This document shows, piece after piece, positions 12,481 to 25,090 of a stretch of DNA of 64,000 bases. The stretch lies in assembly GCF_943734655.1 (NCBI RefSeq), contig NC_071354.1:76235838-76299837 (forward strand), in the 5' to 3' direction. The position numbers and the translations under genes are program-made. How positions within the stretch are numbered: the stretch's first letter is position 1; each line of letters begins with the position of its first letter. A model generated the notes under the pieces. It was not told the origin of the DNA, searched no databases, and was given only the letters and a program-made list of their open reading frames with translations. The stretch is from Sabethes cyaneus. Taxonomy: Eukaryota; Arthropoda; Insecta; Diptera; Culicidae.

Positions 12481-15400
12481 TCCATCACTCCGGGGCAGAC
12501 GCTGTTACGAGCCGATCCTAACTTGCAATGCAGACACTCACTAGATTAAGGAAACGTCAAGCCATTAGAAAGCCTCCTTTGACATGGAAATACACACTCT
12601 AGGCTAGCAGGCTCATGTTAACATTAAGCATTTGTTGGTTCCCCTTCCCCTTCAGCATGTGACCTTGGTTTCCACCAGGCTGGGTTATCTAAGGTTACCG
12701 TACCAGGAGCTAGATCGCAGTTCGCGAAAGCATTAGACATGTGCGAGTATTACGAATTGCAACCTTTCAACATAGGCAGTGTGAGAGCGCAGAACCAAGA
12801 CTACAATCAGGAACTGTAGTTTGTAAACCATTGTTTTCGCAACGACATAGATTGCTAGCCTTTACATGATGTAATTGGAAACGCTAACTACCTTCTCGTT
12901 GACGTACAAGTAACGTAAAATATGATCGGCTCAACTTTGCGTATACAACTTAGTGTACCCGTCGACCACGCGAGGGTGGGAAATACAAAGCAATTCTCCG
13001 CCTCGTCATCGTTTGCGTGCATTGCGTATGGACAGATTTTGCTTCTCGCTCCAATTGCTACAATGTTTTAAAATGTAAACCTTCATAGAACAATCCTGGA
13101 ATCAAAAGAAGATTGTGTAGTCGTGTATAATTTGTTGTTTGTTGTAGAATGTTGATAATGAATAGGCAATTTTTAAATTATACAAAATCGCTATTATAAG
13201 GCATTAAGTTTATGCATCTATTTTACAAGTCAATCTATAGTACGTTTTACGGTTGTATTTACGGTTTTACAACCGTCTTCACTTCTATCGCCCTTTAGCA
13301 TATAATTAATAAAACTGTTTTTATACGGGTTTGACTGGTCTGAACGATTCACTGATTCACGGCCAATTAGGCATTTGAAGACTACTTTGAAAGACGCAAT
13401 TACTTACTGTTGACATGCTTTATACTTTATTAGTCAGGTTTCAGGTAGGCATTTCGCACCTTTACGTGAAACATCTTCTTCCGCATCAATCATTACAATC
13501 ATTAGAAAGGTCATCACTCATCAGGCGAAATGTGCAGCCAATCTAAATGATCAAGAACCAAAACTCTTCAATGCGTTATAACGGCACTTGTAGTTTTCCG
13601 TGACTTCTGAAGTGCTCATTGTAGAGAAAAATGCTAAACAGCTGCTTCACGTCATTAGCATGTGTCATACACTGCCTTTGCGCAAACAGTCAACCCCAAC
13701 ATTCCCCTCTACTTCCTCTTAGGCAAGCCACGCAACGCTGCCTAACCTCTCGAAGCCTATGAAATGAAGCCGACGCGACGTGACGCTCCGGCAGCAAACC
13801 GCTCGGGGTCATCTGCGCTGCGCTGTTATTTGAAAACCGATGCAAATTAGTATAAAGCTTGCGCGAGCGGTTGCTAAACAGCACAACACACGACTCCACC
13901 CGCCCGGCTTCTAACCGGCTAGGCGCTGCGGTCGCGGTCGTGGCGCTCTCACAGCCGGAAGATAGGCTGCGAAGAGCGAGTCGTTTCTCATAATTTATAA
14001 ATAATCGTACAAACTGGCCTTACGGGCAGCAATTCCGTGTTTTCTATGCATTTTGCATCTTCATTACCGTTTGACGATATTGACTGGAGTGACTGATTCT
14101 ATTAGCTTAGAAGTTACATCATTTGTCTACTCTCTACCCTGCCTGCGGCTTCTTTGCCTTCCAAGGGCAGTCGGATGCACTAGGAAATGCTCACACGAGT
14201 TGACTTATGTGATTGTCCTAATGAAATTATCATCAACAGTATGAACATATAGAACGGGTGCAAATAACAAACAGTTTTAAGTACACATTGCTATGCGACT
14301 CTGGCTCAGTGAAATAACCAGGCCATATGGCAAGGAACCGGAAAGGGAATCATTGGGAACGAATGTGTACCCCGAGCAACGTGCTTCAAGGCCTCCCACA
14401 GTCAGTCTAGAGGATGATCCCTATCGCTCCGTTTGTGCACAACGTGCATTTCCTCTTAGCCGTGTAATTAAAAACCTTCAACGCAACCCGTTGAACCCTA
14501 CTAATCTAGAATAAATTATTTATTTAACGACTGTTTCTATTTAAACTAGATTTCACACAGTCTTTTCAGTCGTATCAGTGAGATAAAGGGTGCTGTTTAC
14601 CAAACAAAACTCGCAAACCGGAATCGGATTATAAGTAAATTCTATTTGTTTAGCATAAATCGTTAATTGTTTGACGATTGACGCACCCACACACGCGCAC
14701 AATGTTTTTTTTATCTCCCAGCCTTTGACGAGTCGACCGTGACCCCTTCCGACAAATGTTCTTACGCATGTTCGAATCCTGACGCGCTGAACGAGTTGAA
14801 AACCTCACCGGTTGATACCCGGTTTCGATAGGTCGGGGGCGACTCAATCATATTGTTACGAGAAGAGGAAATCGTTTGTAAAAACGGAATAATGCCCTGC
14901 CTCGACAGTCTTTTTACGGTTCGCTGTAGCTGTAAATGATGGATGGCGGAGACGCCCGCCGGCCGGCGAATCGTGGCAATTTGTTGTAAAACGTGTTGTT
15001 TGGAGTGCTGTTTAATTTAGTGCTTACATAGTACCTCCGCTGATCGATTACTGTTCGACCGCTGCTGATCTGCCGGTGCTGGACTGCTGGCTTCCTGCTT
15101 TAGTGTGGGAATTAAAACGATGCTTCGATGTTGGAGAATTTATTTCGTATACTATTAATTTTAAATATCCAATAACTAGAATTACATGTACAGCGCTGTA
15201 GCGTGCGGTTAGCCAGACTGGCCCCCGCCAAGGGCGCTAGCTCTTGGGGGCGCCAAAAAGAGCCTGCGTTTCTGTACAGCAATAACATATGCATTGAAAA
15301 ATGACTGATTTCAGCGATTTTTCACGCCACGTTATCAGTTGATTTGCAGGCAGCAGCTATAGCGAAAACAGCTAAACAACTACGCTCGATGCTTTGTTCG

Positions 15401-15870
15401 TTCTGCCAATTCCACCCCGTAGCGAAGAAGTTGGACATGGTGAAGCACTTCTTACCCGCTGAATTGAGCCAATCTAGTGTAACGGGGCGGGATTGGTTTT
15501 GGGGCAGGGAGCAGTGACAGTGACGTTACACGTTACGATTAACGGAAGCCTGCAGCAACGTGCAACTGAAGATGAAAATCGATAGCAAGGCGGTCTCATC
15601 GCTGTGCACCTGGGCGGAGAGGACGGAGTAACCGGCTAAACGATGTAGAAGTACTTGACTAAACTGGATTTTTTTATACGGAAACGTCAGTCGAGGCTGG
15701 CTGTGTCTGAGTAGCGGGAAATCACCCAGAGATCGGCTAAAGGTGTCGGTGAAGCACGATGTCCTGGTTATAATGAGTGATAAAAACTATTTGACGCTGG
15801 ATGGTAACAACGGGCAGAGGACCGTGCATTTTACATCCCTCACCAAGAAGGTAAACGATTATGTCAACTG
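12481..15870. other. Unassigned stretch, partly GC-rich
   Basis: No gene recognised. The blocks near 13.7-14.0 and 14.9-15.1 kb are GC-richer than their surroundings and look single-copy. A motif near 15180-15250 (TTACATGTACAG, then CCGCCAAGGGCGC) recurs inverted near 17060-17125, so a small dispersed repeat is present. Short open frames lack family resemblance. Confidence 0.35.
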
Positions 15871-16862
15871 GGGTACGGGAGGGTATTTCCAGCACGCTAC
15901 TAATTTCGGCATACATTACCTTTTTTGGCTACACTTTCCCAAATAACTTTGCTTCTATATAACAATACTGAAACGAATGTAGCACTCATAGGCTTTAATG
16001 TGTTATAACTATTTTCATAAAAATGTAAGTAATTTGTTAAATTTTATTCAACAAACATCAAAACCACTGTTTTTCCACTGGCACGTAATCATGCTGAAAA
16101 AACCAGTAGCAATCGCTTACGCGTATCCGCTCTTGATGATGGTTTGGAAAATACACAATTATGATCACGTTTACTTATTCTAGAAAGTAAACAGCTGTGA
16201 ATATGCTGTAACAGAACAATTCTACTTCTTTTTATCACGGAAGAACACAAAAATTCCCCTCTGATATTAAAATATAAATCAATTTTCATTCACTAGCCAT
16301 TAGCAGCATTTTGTTTTTAATTCCAGTATGTGGTGCATTATTTACACTACTACCGATATGTGAGGCCTGGAACGCCTGAAAAGCTTCTATCGTGTTGACA
16401 TTGCTAGTATTTGAGTGACAACCATTTGCTTCAGGCGCTAATGTACATGAACGATTCAATGATACACTAGCGCCAGCAGCAAGCTGTTGTCACTGCAAGA
16501 CTAGTTATCTTCAATGAGCCCGGAATGTAGGCAATACTGAAACGTTATCCATCGGTCTCTTTTGATCTGTTTTTGCAAAGCATCTAATCTCTGTACAGGC
16601 TACTTCGGCCGGTCGGATTTAGAAAACACAGACACCACTATAGAAAATAGGCTCAATTTAGCTGCAGCGACTTCATCATTTCTCGCGACTATAACTCAAA
16701 TTCAGTAGCGTTTCATTAAAACCAAAATACACGCCAATATTCAGTAAATAATATTCTATCAACTGGTATAAAAATCTTGTCTCTAATAAATATAGTTTCA
16801 ATGTGATTCCTGAATATTGTTCAGGCTGCCGCTAAATGGGCTGGAAATACCCTCCCGAACCC
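15871..16862 (+). mobile_element. Full-length copy B of a 992-bp TIR element
   Basis: The left terminus GGGTACGGGAGGGTATTTCC (15871) is matched by an inverted right terminus GGAAATACCCTCCCGAACCC ending at 16862. The interior is shared with 8294-9056 and, in reverse, with 31126-31820. It has no open frame resembling a transposase, so it is a non-autonomous DNA transposon. I could not identify a target duplication with confidence. Confidence 0.7.
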
Positions 16863-17307
16863 GATATCTTCCGCGCCAAGTTCCCGAAAAAGATCCTTCT
16901 GTAGCTGACGATTAGCGACAAATGAATGTTCAAACCGCTGTTGTATCGTTCGAAGTTTACGTTACACGAGAAGATACGAAGATACAGTACGAAGTATCTA
17001 CCGGAAGTTGGCGCCTTCTTGGAAGGAACACTGATTTAGGAAGGGAGAGGGCGCCAAATTGGGTTTCCGCCAAGGGCGCCACAATGTCACGCTACGGCTC
17101 TGTACATGTATTATTAGATGTAATTCATGAATAAATTGAACAAGGTATTAATTACCCTGCATTGCCTGAGCGAACACCAAACCAATTCATCCCACAGAGC
17201 AGCGTTTGGGTCAAAAAGTTGATCAAAATTAGGAAACTTCTTCAACACCTTTCAATTAAACACCATTATCTTCCCAGGTATCTATCACGTTGTGAACGTT
17301 AATTACC
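16863..17307. other. Unassigned stretch
   Basis: Apart from the inverted relative of the 15.2-kb motif near 17060-17125, nothing is recognised. Confidence 0.35.
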
Positions 17308-17969
17308 CAAGTAACAATTTTACGTTCCTATAGTGGTTTTCATGACCAATTTAATAAAATCGCTAAGAAAACTATGAGCTCCACCAGAATTTTCTGATGA
17401 CCGCTATAAAACTGCCTCCTGACCAAGTGGCCCACTCCTCAGAATGTTTTCATAACCTCTACAAGAATCAGGTTATAAGCTCAAGTAGTCGTATCGCGCT
17501 CTGTGGAAAGCAGCAATAAAACGGCAATAAAGCCTTCGCTGCTTGACAGCCACTGCCATAATTTAATAAAGCTTTTCGCTTTTCGCACTGGCGAAAAGCT
17601 AAACCAGTTCGTCAGCTTTGTCAACTTTTCAAGTTTCAATACTGTGAGCAGAAAAGCTAATGGCTAAGCTAAGCTAATGCTATGCAGTATGCACAAATTA
17701 TTGGCTAAGCCCACTTTAGAGCATGCCACATAAAGTTTACCATGGGAAAAACATGGTGTTCTCAGATGAACTCCACGCTGTTTGAATGATTGCCCCTGTT
17801 ACTCAAACAGAGTCGGCCAACAACAATTAGCACTAATGATTGAACACTTTTTATACAGGGCACTTTAATTCGGTGCATAATTACACTTGACAAATCTACA
17901 GCTGCGGGCATTGCAGTTTAGTGTTTCGTATTCTGATTTTTTCTATTGTATGGATAAATTATTACTAAT

Positions 17970-18395
17970 AAGGAACCTCTCCCCCCCTTTTTGTTGACCC
18001 CCCAGTGCTGATTCTCCTATGTCAAGGAACATGTATGCCAAGATTGATAAAGAACGGTCAAGGCGTTTCGGAGTTATGACCTCCCCCCCTATTAGGGACC
18101 CTCCCCCACGTATTAGGAAACATCGCCCCCTTTTTTTGACCCCCCAGTGCTGATTCTCTTATGTCAAGGAACATGTGTGCCAAGTTTAAGGAAAAACGGT
18201 CATGGTGTTTCGGAGTTATGGCCTCCCCCCCCCCTATTAGGGCCCCCCATCTATTAGGGAACCTCCCGTCCTTTTTGTTGACCACCCAGCGCTGATTCTC
18301 TTATGTCAAGAAACATGTGTGCCAAGTTTGATGAAGAAGGTGTTTCGGAGTTAAGGGCTCCCCCCCTGTTATGAACTCCCCCCCCTCTTTTGTCA
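17970..18395. repeat. Tandem array, 142-bp unit, about three copies
   Basis: The word CCCAGTGCTGATTCTC (third copy CCCAGCGCTG) starts at 18001, 18143 and 18285, giving a period of 142 bp. Each unit carries GTCAAG(G/A)AACATGT, TTTCGGAGTTA and long C-runs with CTATTAGGG-like spacers. It sits inside the split TIR element and is absent from the intact copy at 30 kb, so it arrived or expanded after that element inserted. Confidence 0.8.
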
Positions 18396-18856
18396 GGTAT
18401 CAGGTATCAGCATTTGTGGCTCGAGCAGCACGTTCTTCACAATCGTGTGGAAGATTTGTACTTTGCCTATCTTGCCCGTGTCATCATATAATCGATTTGG
18501 ATTATAGGGATCATAATAAAATATCCCATAGAATATTTAATAAATTTTGAGCAATTTTATTGGTTTGCAGCATGTGCGCGTTGAATTTTATTGTACATAA
18601 TGCTATAATAGATTGATAAAATCAACGCGCCTTCGAAATTTTGCAATTTTCGAAAACTGGTGGTTTTAACAAAATAAATTTATTCAGTTAGTCAATCTCA
18701 ATTTCTGACTTAATCAATTTAGTTGCTTTCTATGACAGGAAAAATGATTGATAATAACTTTCTTTCTGCAAAACACTTTGCTTTGATGAATTTTTCATTG
18801 CGAGCTAAAACAAAATACTGGAATATGGCAACATGGCCCCCCATAAAAAAATTATT

Positions 18857-19389
18857 TTGGTGTTTATTTGTTTATTTGTTTATTAATTTTAAATTCATCT
18901 GACTGTATGTCTTAATGAAAGTATAGCAGCACAATGTCTAATATTCTAAAAGCTACACAATAATATTTTTTGCAAAAGTTTGTGAGACGGCACGCCAAAG
19001 TCGAACAAATCCTCCACTCTGCAAAAGGTACGCACGCTGGAGGCCAACGGTTCGTTAAATCCAAACGCCGTTCGATGGAAGCTGAGCTGGAGCAGACCAG
19101 TAGATCGAAGGGTACGTTGCACGGCACGGAAGTTCAGCTGCGATAGAATTCTCGGGCTGTCGACTTCACCATTAATCACCTTAGCTACAAACATCGCTTG
19201 CTCGATCTTTCTGCGTCGTTCAAGTGTGTCAATGCCAAGAAGGCGGCAGCGGTCGGGATACGGGGGCAAATTCACTGGATCACACCAAGGTAGGTCTCGT
19301 AGTGTGAACCGGATAAACCGTTTTTGTACCCGTTCAATTCTCAAGTTCCATACAAGCTGTTGAGGACACCACACTAAACTAGCGTATTC
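18857..19389 (-). pseudogene. CR1-like LINE 3' end (RT C-terminal region)
   Basis: The 142-residue minus-strand frame at 18946-19374 contains RVQKRFIRFTLRDLPW, a conserved block just downstream of the reverse transcriptase in mosquito CR1/Jockey-type elements. It continues through RRRKIEQAMFVAKVINGEVDSP-type sequence to a stop. The 3' side ends in an 8-bp tandem (GTTTATTT on the plus strand, 18857-18886), a tail type known for CR1 elements. It is 5' truncated: no catalytic YADD region is present. It interrupts the TIR element at 17308-19719. CR1 versus Jockey clade is not settled. Confidence 0.7.
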
Positions 19390-19739
19390 GAGTAGCGGAC
19401 TTTAGTAGTTGAACAAGCAACTGCGATAAGATCAATTTTGATTGATGCGCCATTTTGTATTGCTACGCCACACTTATCGTAAGTTTATGAGAGACAGGTG
19501 TAGCCAACTAGTTTTATCGTGGTAATATAAATAACCACGATAAATTTGCTTTATTAACAGTATTAATCTGGTTTTGTAGGTATCTATAAGTGTGTTTTGA
19601 CTTGCATTCTCATGGTGTTGCGTAATACCACAATAAAACCATAGGCAATGATTAATAACACAATAAAACCTTAATAAAATTCAAGTAAAACCAACTGGCT
19701 TTACTTTTTGTTACTTGGGAGAGAGGGAGAGAGATAGAG

Positions 19740-21590
19740 AGAGAATTCCTCTCCATTGTACTCGGTAGCTAATTCGTTGCACGTATCGGCACACACCAGT
19801 CGGCTTCAACCTGGTCGTTGGATCCCTCTATTCCTGGTACCGGTGGGTTCTTGAAGAGAACGGATTTCACTGCACAGTTGTCCGGCATCCTTGCGACGTG
19901 GCCGGCCCACGGTAATCTCCCAACTTTCGCCAGTTGTACGATGGGAATTTCTTGGCTTAGATAGCTTTCGCCATCCCAAGGTTTCTAGTAATGATATCGT
20001 GGTCGTCTGCGATGGCGTAGGAGTTAGCTACTATTGCTGAAGATCATTCCTCTCGTTTCGATGCCAGCTCGCCGGATCACACCTTCAATTGCGATATTGA
20101 ATAGCATACAGGACAATCCATCTCCTTGCCGCAACCCTTTGCGCGATTCCAAAGGACTCGAGAGTGTCCCCGAAACGCGCACGTAGCACACCACTCGCTC
20201 CAGGGTAGCTTTGATTAGCCGCGTCAATTTGTTCGGAAACCCGTGTTCGTGAATTATCTGTCATAGCTCTTCACGTTCAACTGTATCGTATGCTGCTCTA
20301 AAATCCACGAAAATATGATGAGTGGGCACGTTGTACTCTCGACTTTTCGTGAAGATTTATCGGAGAGTGGAAATTTGATCCGTAGGAGCACGGGCCACCC
20401 CATCAGGTCCACTTGATACGACTAGACGAGGCTACACAATCTAGGAGAGCACCTTGTAGGTGGCATTGACTAACGTGATGCCGCGGTAATTACAGCAATC
20501 TAGCTGGTCGCCCTTTTTGTATCTACAAACAGACTACACCTTCCATTCACCCCACCGGTAGTTTCTCCTCCTCCCAAATCCTAGAAATTATCCAATGAAG
20601 TGCCGTTGCTAGCGGTGCTTGGCTATCTTTTTAGAGCTCTGCCGGGAGTCGATCCTTTCCGGCGGCTCTATTATTCTAATTTCTCGGGAGCCAGCATGTT
20701 ATTGTTGTTCGTAGGCACTCCTAAGTAAACTTCCGTTACGTTTGCTTCTGTTCTATGGCCATTGATATGCTCATCGAAGTACTCCTTCCACCTGTCGACC
20801 ACCTCGCACTCCTTTGTGGTTAGATCGTCACTACACATGTTAGGTTTAGGTGTGTAGCCCTCAGAAGTTTGGTTCACCTTCTCGTAAAACTTGCGCTTGT
20901 CGTAAGCCCGGAATAGTTGTTCCAGCTCCTCTCGATCTCTGTCCTCCTTCTGGCGCTTTTTTCTTCTCAGGATGGTGGTTAACTCATTCCGCGCTCATCG
21001 ATACTCGACCAGATTCTCTCTCGTGGATATCAAGTCAATAATTTCGTGCGCTCGAGGTTTCCTCACTTAGCACCGTGGTTGCGGCCTCATTGACGACCGA
21101 ACGTATCATAATCCATCCATTTTCGAGGGTCGAAGCCTCAACCTCCACAGAGCAAGGCAGAGCTTCATCCAGTACGCACGCGTAGTTTTCGGAAACTGAC
21201 GGGTTGTTTAGCTGCCGAATGTTCAACCGTCGAGGGTGGCTTTGTCACGAGGTATAAACCGTCGATAGTTTTGAGCGCACGTGTACTGCTACTAGGTAAT
21301 GGTCCGAGGCGATATCCGCACCCCGTAGGGAGCGTACGTTGGTGATGTTCGAGAAAACGAAACCTCGATGAAAATATGATCGAATTGGTTCAAGGTTCGT
21401 TGGTCAGATGAGGTTGTCCAGGTAGCTTTGCGGGTATCTTTGCGGGAAAAGAAAGTGTTTGTGATCGCCAAGCCTCGGGAAGCTGCCAAGTTGCCTTCAG
21501 CTGCGCATAGAACGCTTTCTTCTCGTCGTCGGGTCTATTTTTGTGTGGATAATACACGTTTCTGATGGTATAACTGAAGAAACCACTGGT
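19740..21590 (-). pseudogene. Decayed RTE-type LINE (endonuclease plus partial RT)
   Basis: On the minus strand the order is: an endonuclease end (VYYPHKNRPDDEKKAFYAQL, near 21540), SDHYLVAVRL (near 21300), a linker, KKGDQLDCCNYRGI (near 20500), HIFVDFRAAYDT with the first catalytic Asp (near 20310), GLRQGDGLSCMLFNIAIEGV (near 20110), then a jump to LPWAGHVARMPD (near 19890). The expected catalytic Asp-Asp box is degraded, and the stretch between it and the WAGH motif is deleted. Numerous frameshifts and stops make it inactive. It shares all of these blocks with the better preserved copy at 33.8-35.0 kb. Confidence 0.75.
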
Positions 21591-21900
21591 TGCTAAGGTG
21601 TTCAGTCCGATTAGCATCAGGGTTGTTCCATGGCAGGCGACAGAGGATGAATCGAATGAATTTGCGTTGTATTTTTCCAAGCCGATTCTCTTGCAGCGTA
21701 GAATGGACTAACGCGCAGTATAAATACTTCAAGCACTGTACATCTGTAAAACTTTTCGCCGTTATCAAGACTACAGAATGCTTTAGCAATGATGTAGTAG
21801 ACATTTGCTCTTCAGTTGTAAAAATGATGTCGAAGACGTGGCAATACATCACCTCAGTGTCATCTACAATCATGTGTTGAGCAAAATGTTGAGCCAGAGT
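21591..21900 (-). pseudogene. CR1-like LINE RT C-terminal fragment
   Basis: Minus-strand frame 21535-21873 contains KSFTDVQCLKYLYCALVHST followed by a gap and IQRKFIRFILCRLPW. These match the thumb/C-terminal segment of the CR1-like elements at 18.9-19.4 kb. The tract between the two blocks is shortened. It abuts the RTE remnant, so the two were joined by insertion or deletion. Confidence 0.6.
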
Positions 21901-22407
21901 GTCAAATTTTTAAAAGATTAGGGTTCCAAATGGTTACGGTGAACAAAACAAGATGTCCAAAACACGATCCTGGAAGTTGTACACAACGATACTAACGATG
22001 TTCGATTGCCAGATTTTGAAAAGCCTCTTGAACATAAGTTTTATACGGTAACCGGAAGGAGAAATATGTCTGTACCCGTCTGGGAAAGTGACATTTTCAT
22101 TGCTTGTTTATTTATTGAAGACACTTTGCACCATATAGCGGGAACGGCGCAGCGGTAGCTTAACACTTTACACCATTCCGGTGCAATCGTGTCCAATACA
22201 CATTTTTATTCTAATCGGGACTATCAAACGGAAATGTATATGCACGAGGTTTGGAAACATCTTCCTTTACTACAGTCACACAATTGTTCCGTGCTATTTT
22301 GGCCGGATTTGGCATCCTACACACTTAAAAAACTCAGCAAAATTTGCCGAGATTTGAACAGCCGAGCGTTCGGTGAAAATTTCTGTTTTGCCAATCGACG
22401 TTTACGG

Positions 22408-23398
22408 TGCTACCGACTGTTTGTCAGCCGGGTGAGCAATGCTCTTCGTTAAACCAAAAGGCCTATTAATGTCTCAGGGTCGGCACGGTTTGGAGATACA
22501 TAGCAAGACTTTTCGTATTTACATGCAATTTATTCTCGGGGTATTCTGACCTGACTTAACCTAACCACGTGGTTCACTTTTCTCTTAAGTACTAATGACA
22601 TGCGAATTATGGCTTACTCTACTTTCTCACCCTATCGATGCTGGATCTGCCGTTTCTGGTCGCACACGCGTCCGTGTGGCCAAACTTCCTCCCGTAAGAC
22701 GTTCACCGCACTAGTCGTATTACGAGGCTCTGCCGTACACCTACGAACCGCCGCCACGTGCTAACTGCGGGCCTTGCTCGCCGCCACGTGCATCAACGAG
22801 CCTCGGTCGCCTAGATTCCGTCGTCCAACGAGTCCTATGTAGTGAAGCGCATCCCGCGCGGTAATAAATCTGTCTCGGGCCACCTAGCCGACTGATCATT
22901 CCGTTGCCTCGGCCTCAAGCGCATCGGCGAACGCGTCGTAGAAGAAGATGGCGATCGTCTCGGTCGTTGTTTCAGCCGGTGCTTAATAATCGAGAATGTT
23001 GGGTCCTGTATTTACCGTATAAAACGGTCAGTTAGTTTTAATGTCACTTCATCTTTATTTCTGGAGTGGGACCAATGGAGCTGACAAGTCTTACCTGACT
23101 CAATATCCATGTGGTGTCAAGGATATGGCAAGTAATATGCCCACTCTGCTCTCTAGCAACACGGCTGCACTAGTCAAATGATCGTATTGGAATGGCGGAA
23201 CATTGGATGTAGATTGCGGATGCTGTCCTCGATCGCTTGCCGTTTAACGTATTGTCTTGATCGACAACGGCCTCTATTAATCTTATCAGGCATATCAGTT
23301 AATCGATTATTATGGCACATTCTGCCCTGTGGTAGTTTTGTAACGGGAGCAGGTGATTGCGGCGTTGTTTTAGACAGCTTCTAATTCAAACGGTTACA
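22408..23398 (-). repeat. 3' LTR of gypsy element
   Basis: The 991-bp terminal repeat is identical by eye to 26828-27818. Its outer end borders ACGG. Confidence 0.85.
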
Positions 23399-24260
23399 TT
23401 ATCCCACACTCCCTCGAAAATAAATTGTTCTAAATTTATTTTCACGAACGACAGTTAACCGCAAATCATCACGAAAACAGCTCCAGGGTTGATTTAAATT
23501 CCGCAATCTTCTTAGAATAAGCTATACAAACAATAATTTAAACAAATAATTACGCGAGGGACACTTCATCTGTTCCCTAAATTGAATTATAGCAATGGTA
23601 GGAATCTGTCTTAACCTTCCAATATCAAACTGAAGAAATTATTACCGTTAACTAATACTATTACCCTCTCAATATTCAACGTTTAGTCCCCTTTCAATAG
23701 CCAACAAATAAACATGTACAGGTTGCGCGGTCCTGTAGCACGCCAAGTGTTATTTAGCTAATCGATTGCTCAACAACTGATAGGATTTAGAAAATAAAAG
23801 TGTTAGAAAGTTTGAAAAAGTACTAAAATTGTCAGTCGGTGATAGATTACTCCCTATATTGATGCTTAGGATCAACGGGGCATTCATTAGAATTTGGCAT
23901 CGGAGACGTGATTGCATTTATCTGTTGTTCTTCTAATGGGCATAAAGAGGCATAATATTTCACTGACCAAAGCATTTAGTTAGAAAGGGTATTGAAAAAG
24001 TTGCTGTATATGAAAGCATATCGTCCTTGATCGGAGAATAGTTGTGAAAGAGTTGGCTTCCTTCTCAAAGCTCGGGGGTATACAAAACAAAGTGAACTGT
24101 GCTACTTAAACACACATTCGAACAACATAACTTGTGGATGTGGCCACATCTAACACATCTTAATTCCAATTTCATTTTAGTTTAACTGCTTGAGCTCATT
24201 TAAAGTTCCGTATTCTCTGGAACGAATACAATTCGAATTCATTAATACAAGAGATTCATT

Positions 24261-25090
24261 TTAATTTGGACCTGGTTTAAGATCTGCTGCGGAGAATATT
24301 CCAATATTCTTACCATTTTCATCCGCGAGTTCGTACGAGCTTGTACCTCGCCGCGATAAAACTGTACACGGGGTATACGCGGGACCGAGTTTTGCGTTGT
24401 AATTTTCACCGGCAGATGAGAGATGAAAGTTACGCTTGAAAACGCGCTGCCCTACCTCATAAATTGGAGATTTTATAGGAAATCTTAAATTGTAACGAAG
24501 CTTATTGTCATTATAACTTTTCTGAATGTTTTTCTTCACTATTTCGTAAATTTTCTTGTCCAGATTCTGTTTTTGCTCATCCCGTTCAGTATTAGAAATT
24601 ATTCTGGTATCACAATCGCGTTTATGCTCTTCGCCACGCGTAACAATTTCATGTCCATATATAATTCTGTAAGGGGTAAATCCTGTCGAAGCATGGATTG
24701 TATTATTCAGAATATGTTCAATTTCTGCTACACGAGAATCCCATAAGCGTTGATCAGCTTTTACATAAGTTCTAATACATGCGTTAATTGTTCTATTGAG
24801 CCTTTCAGCGGGATTTGCCTGGCTATGGTATCGGGCATTCGTCCAATGTTGCACCCCATAACCATCTAAAAAGCTTTTAAATTCTCTAGCGAGAAAGCTA
24901 CTGGCATTGTCCGATATTAGGTATTCGGGAACCGAATAACGCCTGAACCACTGATCTTCGAGTATGCGGATTGTAAGTTGAGAAGAAATTTTCTTTACAG
25001 GTGCCAACAGACATAATTTAGAAAATAAGTCTATTGCAACGAATAGGTGAGTATTTCCCGATTTACTTCGTGGTAATGATTGGAGTTATC
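24261..25090 (-). CDS. Gypsy integrase, N-terminally truncated
   Basis: The open frame runs from about 25090 down to a stop at 24261. A methionine at 25007 gives 248 residues, but the catalytic core starts upstream of it: AIDLFSKL holds the first Asp. The second Asp is in LISDNASSF (residue 33 from that Met), and the Glu is in NPAERLNRTI (residue 68), close to the D,D-35-E spacing of retroviral-type integrases. After the core comes a basic chromatin-binding-type C-terminus with VGQRVFKRN and a final PAYTPCTVLSRRG beta-barrel stretch. The zinc-binding N-terminal domain and everything before it in pol are deleted. The deletion joins gag sequence to the integrase core near 25078, in different frames. 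Family assignment is confident. It is not functional by itself as drawn. Confidence 0.8.

Larger units (their letters stand above)
17308..19719. mobile_element. TIR element copy 1 (CCCAAGTAAC ends), split by insertions
   Basis: Begins CCCAAGTAAC at 17308 and ends GTTACTTGGG at 19710-19719. Its three parts (17308-17720, 18480-18860, 19390-19719) align in order with one continuous copy at 30041-31085. The intervening pieces, a GC/C-rich tandem array and a CR1-like 3' end, are later insertions. No transposase frame is seen. This nesting order follows from comparing the two copies. Confidence 0.7.

Noticed and set aside
22189..22452. 87-codon plus-strand frame
   Set aside because: Runs from the hairpin MITE into the LTR of the gypsy element. 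It cannot predate the insertion.
23178..23384. 68-codon frame present twice (also 27598-27804)
   Set aside because: Lies wholly in the LTRs on the strand opposite to the element. The duplication is explained by LTR identity, not by a gene pair.
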